A stretch of 11,043 nt of DNA, taken from the NCBI GenBank assembly GCA_963934795.1, contig CAWWAF010000116.1:1-11043 (forward strand). Reading direction: 5' to 3'. This document shows positions 6,421 to 11,043 of the stretch, in pieces (the first letter of the stretch is position 1; each line of letters opens with the position of its first letter). This stretch comes from UBA8438 sp963934795. Its GTDB lineage: Bacteria > Acidobacteriota > Vicinamibacteria > Vicinamibacterales > UBA8438. Below the pieces are notes generated by a model. The model did not search any database, was not told the DNA's origin, and worked only from the letters and a program-made list of their open reading frames with translations. The position numbers and the translations under genes were made by a program.

Positions 6421-7413
6421 CTAGTCGGCTGCCGACGTGAGAAGCACACTGGCCTGCGTCGACAGCCAGTCCACCAGCCCCCTGGCTTCGCTGAAGCGAC
6501 CCGAGCTCGATCGGGCGCCAAGCACCACGACCGACACCGTGCGGCCATCCGCCAACTGAACCAGTGTGGCCAAGCAGTACCCCGCCTTGTCGATATAGCC
6601 GGTCTTGCCAGCCATGACGTCGACGCGGGTGCCCAGGAGCCGATTGGTGCTCCGAATATCGCGCGCTCGACGACTGGTCCGGATCTGATACGTGCGTTTC
6701 CGCATGATCTCGGCAACCTCGGGCCGCTCGCTGGCCTCCAGGATCAGCCGAGAGACGTCGTACGCCGACGACACATTCCCGGCGTCGAGGCCCGACGGGC
6801 CCGTAAAGCGCGTCTGGTCCAACCCCAACTCGGCGGCTTTGGCGTTCATCCGGGCGACAAATCGTTTCGAACCCCATGGCGACACGCGGGCGAGCGCGCG
6901 AGCCGCCGCATTGTCGGAGGCGACCAGGGCCAAATGCACCAGATCCTGTAGCGTCACCCGTTCCCCACGACGCAGATAGGTGGTCGACGCGCGACGCACG
7001 TCCTGTCGGGAAATGACCACGTCGCGCGACAAGTCCGGGTCCTGCTCTAGAAACAGCATGACCGTCATGACCTTGGTGATGCTCGCAATGGAACGCAACT
7101 CGCGCGAATTACGCTCCCACAAGGTCTCGCCAGTGACGGGGTCGAGAATGATGGCCGCTTGCGCGCGCACACGGGGCGTGGGCACCCGCGGCACAGGCCG
7201 GGCGCCAGCGGCAGCGACCGCCGGCGGCGGGAGCCGGAGCCCAAGGCGTGCGGGTGTTCCCAACCGACCAGTTACTGGGGACAGCCCGGTGCCGTAGGCC
7301 AGCACCGACGCGAATCCGCCGACGCTCAGGGCGACGATCGCGCCGACAACACCAACGCGGTGCCGGCTGGCGCGGCACCACATGAGGGCCACAGAACGCA
7401 GGTAGACGGGCAC
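6421..7413 (-). CDS. serine-type D-Ala-D-Ala carboxypeptidase family protein (peptidase S11)
   Basis: Penicillin-binding-protein fold enzyme that trims peptidoglycan stem peptides outside the inner membrane. From the GTG at 7413 it has 330 residues: a short basic N-terminus, a hydrophobic signal/anchor at about 20-40, a Pro/Ala/Arg-rich linker to about 85, then the catalytic domain. The three active-site motifs are complete: S-I-T-K (111-114), S-D-N (166-168) and K-T-G (270-272), with AAIILDPVTGETLWERN (86-102) in front. It lacks the extra C-terminal domain and membrane helix of PBP5-type enzymes, so the N-terminal anchor probably holds it, if it is not cleaved. An ATG at 7383 is a weaker start choice that still keeps the hydrophobic segment. 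Which substrate it cuts (D,D-carboxypeptidase or endopeptidase, PbpG-like) cannot be told. Confidence 0.9.
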   Translation of the reverse strand: MPVYLRSVALMWCRASRHRVGVVGAIVALSVGGFASVLAYGTGLSPVTGRLGTPARLGLRLPPPAVAAAGARPVPRVPTPRVRAQAAIILDPVTGETLWERNSRELRSIASITKVMTVMLFLEQDPDLSRDVVISRQDVRRASTTYLRRGERVTLQDLVHLALVASDNAAARALARVSPWGSKRFVARMNAKAAELGLDQTRFTGPSGLDAGNVSSAYDVSRLILEASERPEVAEIMRKRTYQIRTSRRARDIRSTNRLLGTRVDVMAGKTGYIDKAGYCLATLVQLADGRTVSVVVLGARSSSGRFSEARGLVDWLSTQASVLLTSAAD

Positions 7414-7422
7414 GGTGCGCGC

Positions 7423-7428
7423 ATTGTA
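7423..7428 (-). promoter_or_regulatory. extended -10 box of the S11 peptidase gene
   Basis: TACAAT on the minus strand, preceded by TGG (the TGn extension of an extended -10). It ends nine bases before the GTG at 7413. No clear -35 exists, which extended -10 promoters can do without. The transcript would have almost no 5' leader, and no Shine-Dalgarno is seen. Confidence 0.5.
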
Positions 7429-7464
7429 CCAAAGTTCACAAGCAACACCGAACCAAGTATCAGC

Positions 7465-7493
7465 TTGACGCCCTCGCCGGGCGCGTCGAGAAT
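7465..7493 (+). promoter_or_regulatory. sigma-70-like promoter of the DNA methyltransferase gene
   Basis: TTGACG (7465-7470, five of six to consensus), a spacer of exactly 17 bases, then GAGAAT (7488-7493, four of six, keeping A at position 2 and T at position 6). Transcription would start near 7500, about 20 bases before the GTG at 7522. It diverges from the peptidase promoter; the boxes lie about 36 bases apart. Confidence 0.55.
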
Positions 7494-7521
7494 AGTCGCC
7501 GGTGTTCTGGCTGCCCACATC

Positions 7522-8406
7522 GTGACCACACCTCGACTGCCCAAAGCCTACGCGACCCTCCGCACTCGACGCGCCGTCCTTCGCTTCTATCACGGCGATG
7601 CGCTTGACGTGTTCGAACGCCTGGGGCGATCCCGGGTCGACGTCATTGTGACCTCGCCGCCATACAACCTGGGCGTGCAGTACCGAACCTACAACGACTC
7701 GCTCTCGGCAGCGACCTACAAAGACTGGAGCGACCGTTGGCTCGGCGCTGCTGCCGGAGCGCTGACACCGACCGGTTCTCTGTTTCTCAACGTCGGGACG
7801 ACGCCCACGAAGCCCTGGACCGCATTCGACATCGCCAACACCGCGCGCGACCACCTCGTGCTGCAGAACACCATCCACTGGATCAAGTCGATCGCCATCG
7901 AACGCGGCGATGCGGGAAGCAAGTCAGGATTGGAACGCGACCTCGCGGTCGGTCACTACAAGCCGATCAACAGTGCGCGTTTCCTGAACGAGTGCCAGGA
8001 ATTTATCTTTCATTTCAGCCCGGGCGGGCGCACGCCGCTGGATCGGCTCGCGATTGGCGTCCCCTATCAGGACAAATCGAACGTCGCTCGATGGCGGGGC
8101 GCCGGAGCCGATGTGCGGTGCCGCGGCAACACGTGGTTCATCCCGTATTCCACCATTCAGAACAGAAAGCGTGACCGACCTCACCCGGCCACGTTTCCTC
8201 CCGCGCTACCGCGGCAGTGCCTGCGGCTGCATGGACTCTCCAGGGTCAACCTGGCCATGGACCCGTTTCTCGGTCTTGGGAGCAGCGCCGTGGCCTGCGC
8301 TGAACTGGGCGTGAACTTCATCGGGGCAGAAATAGATCAGGCCTACCTCGACGAAGCGATCGAGCGGGTGCGTGGCGTGCTGGCGCGCGCCGCGCAAGTC
8401 ACCTAA
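7522..8406 (+). CDS. solitary beta-class DNA methyltransferase (N4-cytosine or N6-adenine)
   Basis: SAM-dependent amino-methyltransferase acting on DNA bases. The motif order in the 294-residue product is that of the beta class: catalytic motif IV TSPPYN (44-49) near the N-terminus, the target-recognition region in the middle (about 90-210), then HPATFP (221-226), the SAM-binding motif I DPFLGLGSS (247-255) and AEID (269-272). A Ser before PPY is more frequent in N4-cytosine than in N6-adenine enzymes, so m4C is a slight favourite. The GTG at 7522 is the only reasonable start near the conserved N-terminus. No Shine-Dalgarno is seen, but a promoter lies just upstream. There is no restriction endonuclease, specificity subunit or mobility gene nearby, which suggests an orphan regulator or housekeeping methylase with an unknown site. 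Confidence 0.9.
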   Translation: MTTPRLPKAYATLRTRRAVLRFYHGDALDVFERLGRSRVDVIVTSPPYNLGVQYRTYNDSLSAATYKDWSDRWLGAAAGALTPTGSLFLNVGTTPTKPWTAFDIANTARDHLVLQNTIHWIKSIAIERGDAGSKSGLERDLAVGHYKPINSARFLNECQEFIFHFSPGGRTPLDRLAIGVPYQDKSNVARWRGAGADVRCRGNTWFIPYSTIQNRKRDRPHPATFPPALPRQCLRLHGLSRVNLAMDPFLGLGSSAVACAELGVNFIGAEIDQAYLDEAIERVRGVLARAAQVT

Positions 8407-8437
8407 AGAGGCGCAATCCGCCCCGTGACGAGCCTGT

Positions 8438-9820
8438 CTACTGCTGTTCCGCCGCGACGCGCGGCATTGAGTACTCCCTGCGATATCGCAAGCAATCTCC
8501 GCACGCAGTCAATTCGTCACGCCCCGTAATATCAATGCGCAACGTCCGATTGCGCATCGTCGGGTCGGGGTTGCTCGTGTAGAACCCGACGATGTAGTAG
8601 TCGCTCGTCTCGGCGTCGATCTGGCGAAACGCGCGCGGAAAGTCGTTGCGATTGACCACCGCTATCCCGCCGGTCAATTCGGACAACATCCGCAGACTGT
8701 TCTGCGTCTGGAAGGCCCACGCGCTCCACTCTTGAATAGGCACGTTGTCCTCAATATTCGGGCCGGCCATGAGGCCCCGCGGGTCAATGGTGTAAAACGA
8801 CGTATTCGCTCGATTGGCCACACGCGTCAATTCGGCAAGTTCGAATGCCAGATCCGTGTTGGCGAACTGCTGGCCTTGCCGGTACTGCTGCATGAATGGA
8901 TCGTTCAGCGCATCTGGGATATCGCCATATCTGGAGTCGAAGTTCTCCTGCGACATGGAGCCGCGTGTCACTTCGTCCGCCGCGAGCCGGCGCTCCTCGG
9001 CCACTCCGCCGGTGTAGGCGCGGCTTCCAGGAAATGGATTGAAGTCGTATCCGTTGCTGAGATACAGAAAGACCTTCCGCCGGTCGGTCACCTCTTCCAG
9101 ATTACGCAGCACCTCCCGTGCGGTCTTGAACGCTACGTGGGCTCGATACAGCACCTCCGAAGGGCCCCGGGACGTGTCTTGCTGATAGAGGTACTCGCGA
9201 ATGGAGAAGCCGTCGCCGGTAATTCGGTTGATCGCGTCCCTCAGGACCTGGTGGTCGTAGGTCATGTCGATGGACAGCGACGACGGCCCGGTGGAGATGA
9301 TGCCGAACAGGTCTCCCTCGTGGATGAGATTATCGGCAATCTGCATGGCGATCTGCCGCACCTTTGGCGTCAGGGAGGTGACCAGGTGCAGGTCATCGAC
9401 GAACAGGATGAAAATCCGTCCGGCCGTTTCGTTCTGCGGCCGAGCCGTGGGGAGAATGATGCCAGCTCGCACCGGCGGCGGTGGCTGTAGCTGGTCGAAC
9501 ACCCGTCCGCCATGCACCAATGTCAACGAGGCGATTTCTTGCGGAATGCCGTCTTCGAAGATTTCAAAGTCATCGCGCGTGAGGTCGGGCAGGAATAGTC
9601 CGTCCTCGTCTCGCACGATGACATCGGTCGTCACCAGTGTGACGCCGGCTCGGAAGGTCGGCTGCGCGCCCGGAATGGCCCCCACGGTCGTCTCTGTGGG
9701 CTCAAGAATCGGCGCCCGGTTCTGCGCCAGGACGGGCATCGAGCACGCCAAAACCAGCACGAACAGCCCCACCGTCCTGCTCGACGCGCCGATTACCTCT
9801 GTTCGTTGCATTGGTCGCAT
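8438..9820 (-). CDS. secreted VWFA-related protein of the acidobacterial type
   Basis: Resembles the 'VWFA-related acidobacterial domain' family, exported proteins of unknown role that are abundant in Acidobacteriota. The 460 residues (from ATG 9820) start with a signal peptide: charged N-terminus, hydrophobic core GLFVLVLACSMPVLAQ (18-33), cleavage likely after LA or AQ. Then follow the typical VTLVTTDVIVRDEDG strand and DLTRDDFEIFEDGIPQEI (79-96), and a von Willebrand A-like fold from IFILFVDDLHLV (136-147). The metal site is degenerate: DDLH replaces the D-x-S-x-S. YDF near 258-260, SFYTIDPRGL (341-350), and the C-terminal DYYIVGFYTSNP (407-418) complete the family pattern. A C-x-x-C pair (440, 443) lies near the end. 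ATG 9811 is the other possible start. It converges with the methyltransferase. Confidence 0.88.
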   Translation of the reverse strand: MRPMQRTEVIGASSRTVGLFVLVLACSMPVLAQNRAPILEPTETTVGAIPGAQPTFRAGVTLVTTDVIVRDEDGLFLPDLTRDDFEIFEDGIPQEIASLTLVHGGRVFDQLQPPPPVRAGIILPTARPQNETAGRIFILFVDDLHLVTSLTPKVRQIAMQIADNLIHEGDLFGIISTGPSSLSIDMTYDHQVLRDAINRITGDGFSIREYLYQQDTSRGPSEVLYRAHVAFKTAREVLRNLEEVTDRRKVFLYLSNGYDFNPFPGSRAYTGGVAEERRLAADEVTRGSMSQENFDSRYGDIPDALNDPFMQQYRQGQQFANTDLAFELAELTRVANRANTSFYTIDPRGLMAGPNIEDNVPIQEWSAWAFQTQNSLRMLSELTGGIAVVNRNDFPRAFRQIDAETSDYYIVGFYTSNPDPTMRNRTLRIDITGRDELTACGDCLRYRREYSMPRVAAEQQ

Positions 9821-9837
9821 TATAACAAAGCTCCCTC
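9819..9837 (-). promoter_or_regulatory. ribosome site / perfect -10 box at the start of the VWFA-related gene
   Basis: GAGGGAG (9831-9837) stands ten bases before the ATG at 9820 and supports that start. Overlapping the same ATG is a perfect TATAAT (9819-9824) that ends seven bases before the next in-frame ATG (9811). Either the first ATG is used with the Shine-Dalgarno, or the box makes a nearly leaderless mRNA starting at the second ATG. No -35 is visible. Confidence 0.4.
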
Positions 9838-9862
9838 GAATGCCGGCATCACAGATAAGACG

Positions 9863-9892
9863 CCGCGGCCGTCTGTTTGGTCTGGACCGCGG
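9863..9892 (-). terminator. possible weak terminator hairpin after the 296-aa protein gene
   Basis: CCGCGG occurs twice (9863-9868 and 9887-9892) and can pair over an 18-base loop, extendable by two pairs with one G-T. On the minus strand it is followed by a short T-rich stretch (TCTTAT). It lies in the 129-base gap between the 296-aa protein gene and the VWFA-related gene, which shows no gene of its own. Confidence 0.25.
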
Positions 9893-9949
9893 GGCAATGC
9901 CCAGACCGGACGCCATCCAGATGGTCGTACTCCAGGGTTCGACCTGGCG

Positions 9950-10840
9950 CTACGTTGAGGTCGGGTCTGCGTCTGCGTCGGGTCCGCTGGGCTTCCCCGC
10001 AGGGGCGACGCCATCGGGCTCCGCGGGTGCCTCGGAGGCACTCTCCGCGGTGGCGCCGGATTCGCTCGAAGGACCGCGCCGCCGCCGAGCGCCGCCGCGG
10101 CGGGTTCGCCGTCTGCGGCCCAGTATCTTGCGCAGTGCCGCGGTGGTCTCGTCCAGTGATGCGATCCGCTCGCGCGCCTCGTCGATCGAGCCCCACCCGT
10201 CAGGGTCCAGTTGCGCCGCCTCGCTCCGAAGCTCCTCCAGCCGTACGGGGTCGCGGAAGCGGTCACCGATGCGGGTCTGGATCTCCGCATGCCGCGCGCG
10301 AAGTCTGGCCAGGCCCTCCTCGTCTGTGAGCGCCAGGACGATGTGCCGCAGAGGCTGGTCACCCTCGACGGTCACATCAGCCACTGGGTGAGTGGCTGGG
10401 TGAGCGGCCAGCGTTTCGTCAGATCCTCCCACGTCGGCCTCCGCCTGCTGGCTGACAACTGCGGCAGGAGGCGCGGCCTTGCGAGCCTGTCGTGGTGCCT
10501 CGGCACGTGCTGGTCGAGCAGCATCACTCCCGGCATCCGCTTCCTTCCCCCGGCGACGCCGATTGCGTCGTTCCTCACGCTCCTCACGTCCAGGATCAGG
10601 AGGCGGCGGGGGCTTCACCTTGAGGATTTTGTCCCAGTCGAATCGGAGGCCGGGGTTGCTCTCCTCGATCGCTCGAATGACGTCTGGCGCAAGCGCGGCC
10701 CGGCCGATTTTCACATCCGGCGGACTGCGAAACCAGTAGAGCACCCGTAGCTCAGGTGGACCGTTAGTACGTCTGAAGGTATGGCACAGGTAAGTGCTCT
10801 CGTATCCGCGCGGGTCGCGAGAAAATCGCAGAAAAGGCAT
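9950..10840 (-). CDS. conserved-looking protein with N-terminal globular domain and Arg-rich tails (296 aa), function unknown
   Basis: I cannot assign a function. Residues 1-75 look globular: MPFLRFSRDPRGYESTYL at the start, LRVLYWFRSPPDVKIGRAAL (31-50), then a helix and NPGLRFDWDKIL (62-73). From memory, similar openings occur in acidobacterial proteins. PPPPP (77-81) begins a disordered region with an E/R run (85-98) and Ala/Pro-rich sequence. About 160-240 is charged and probably helical (TDEEGLARLRARHAEIQTR; EARERIASLDETTAALRKIL), and may be coiled coil. A very basic patch RRRRTRRGGARRRRG (242-256) and an acidic/Pro/Ala tail end it. The basic patch suggests nucleic-acid binding. It starts 22 bases after the H1-like gene, so the two are probably co-transcribed. 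No Shine-Dalgarno is visible. Confidence 0.75.
   Translation of the reverse strand: MPFLRFSRDPRGYESTYLCHTFRRTNGPPELRVLYWFRSPPDVKIGRAALAPDVIRAIEESNPGLRFDWDKILKVKPPPPPDPGREEREERRNRRRRGKEADAGSDAARPARAEAPRQARKAAPPAAVVSQQAEADVGGSDETLAAHPATHPVADVTVEGDQPLRHIVLALTDEEGLARLRARHAEIQTRIGDRFRDPVRLEELRSEAAQLDPDGWGSIDEARERIASLDETTAALRKILGRRRRTRRGGARRRRGPSSESGATAESASEAPAEPDGVAPAGKPSGPDADADPTST
10384..10407. repeat. 12-bp tandem duplication inside the 296-aa protein gene
   Basis: CTGGGTGAGTGG (10384-10395) is followed directly by CTGGGTGAGCGG, 11 of 12 bases equal. It encodes part of the disordered AAHPATHP segment (about residues 145-152), so a copy-number change would keep the frame. Confidence 0.6.
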
Positions 10841-10862
10841 CCGAACGTTACTGGCTGATCAC

Positions 10863-11043
10863 TCAGCGCCGCCTGGAGGGCCTGGCGACGGATGCCTTCT
10901 TTGTCGCGGACTTGGCGGCTGCCTTCGCCTTCGCGGCGGGCTTCGTCTTCGCGGCGGGTTTCGCCTTCGTGGCGGGTTTCGCCTTCGCGGCGGGTTTCGC
11001 CTTCGCGGCGGGTTTCGCCTTCGCGGCGGGTTTCGCCTTCGCG
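10863..11043 (-). CDS. histone-H1-like Ala/Lys/Pro-rich protein, C-terminal part
   Basis: Only the last 59 codons are in the window; the 5' part lies beyond the right edge. The frame ends with TGA (10863-10865). It reads four exact copies of the hexapeptide AKAKPA, then TKAKPA, AKTKPA, AKAKAA and a basic end AKSATKKASVARPSRRR. This lysine/alanine/proline composition is that of bacterial histone-H1-like proteins and of the long basic tails of some HU proteins, which bind DNA without sequence preference and compact the nucleoid. Which of these it is depends on the missing N-terminus. The other minus-strand frame gives an REGETR repeat, which is less plausible. It precedes the 296-aa gene by 22 bases. 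Confidence 0.75.
   Translation of the reverse strand, partial: AKAKPAAKAKPAAKAKPAAKAKPATKAKPAAKTKPAAKAKAAAKSATKKASVARPSRRR
10935..11042. repeat. 18-bp tandem repeat, six units, running off the window
   Basis: The unit GGCGGGTTTCGCCTTCGC (plus strand) is repeated head to tail at 10935, 10953, 10971, 10989, 11007 and 11025. The last four are identical; the unit at 10953 differs by one base and that at 10935 by two. It encodes the AKAKPA hexapeptide of the H1-like protein on the minus strand. A degenerate partial copy lies at about 10914-10934. Confidence 0.95.

Noticed and set aside
6263..6877. Minus-strand frame of about 200 codons across the end of the S11 peptidase gene
   Set aside because: It overlaps the peptidase catalytic domain in another frame; only its last 43 codons lie in the gap and are kept as a low-confidence ORF.
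7159..7521. Upstream extension of the methyltransferase frame
   Set aside because: It is antisense to the peptidase N-terminus and spans the promoters; the family N-terminus begins close to the GTG at 7522.
7414..7878. Long upstream extension of the S11 peptidase frame
   Set aside because: It would be antisense to the conserved N-terminal half of the methyltransferase and would put the signal/anchor segment in the middle of the protein.
8407..8437. Terminator between the convergent methyltransferase and VWFA-related genes
   Set aside because: Only a 4-bp GGCG/CGCC stem is possible and no T-run follows on either strand.
9264..10391. Plus-strand open frame of about 375 codons
   Set aside because: Antisense to the VWFA-related gene and the 296-aa gene; composition is Ser/Arg/Pro-rich, as expected of a shadow frame.
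10935..11042. CRISPR-like array
   Set aside because: The units are directly adjacent with no spacers and translate to AKAKPA, so it is a coding tandem repeat.

Overview
The window looks like a chromosomal stretch of a high-GC member of the Acidobacteriota, possibly Vicinamibacteria. The main clue is a secreted protein of the 'VWFA-related' type that is expanded in that phylum. Supporting clues are the GC-rich codon use and an unusual 296-residue protein whose N-terminus I associate, from memory only, with that group. I see no rRNA, tRNA, CRISPR array, insertion sequence or phage gene. Most genes are core housekeeping genes.

Layout. The left block (5-2783) is on the minus strand and reads bactofilin, then a SAM hydroxide adenosyltransferase-family protein (DUF62), then class II fructose-1,6-bisphosphatase (glpX). 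A small secreted-looking protein follows after a gap. A good sigma-70-like promoter precedes the bactofilin gene. Divergent from it, on the plus strand, is a two-gene sulfur-relay operon: a NifS/IscS-type cysteine desulfurase and the tRNA 2-thiouridylase MnmA, separated by 6 bases. MnmA converges with thioredoxin reductase (trxB, minus), and the two stop codons lie in one small hairpin. The trxB leader holds two inverted repeats and a possible 43-codon ORF. Upstream of it, also on the minus strand, is a D,D-carboxypeptidase-family protein (peptidase S11) that diverges from a solitary beta-class DNA methyltransferase on the plus strand.

The right block (8438-11043) is on the minus strand. It reads a histone-H1-like Ala/Lys/Pro protein (cut by the window edge, with an 18-bp tandem repeat), the 296-residue arginine-rich protein of unknown function, and the VWFA-related secreted protein.

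How the genes work together. The desulfurase and MnmA very probably pass sulfur to U34 of tRNAs. Bactofilin and the carboxypeptidase concern cell shape and wall. The H1-like protein and its downstream neighbour both carry strongly basic low-complexity segments and may act on nucleic acid together; this is inference.

Points worth a second look: the DUF62 protein appears to have Glu where the family normally has a catalytic His; several genes without a Shine-Dalgarno have a TANAAT box 6-9 bases before the start codon, which suggests leaderless mRNAs; the trxB leader is structured; the H1-like neighbour pair is uncharacterised. I found no clear new defence or mobile system. The methyltransferase has no restriction partner in the window.
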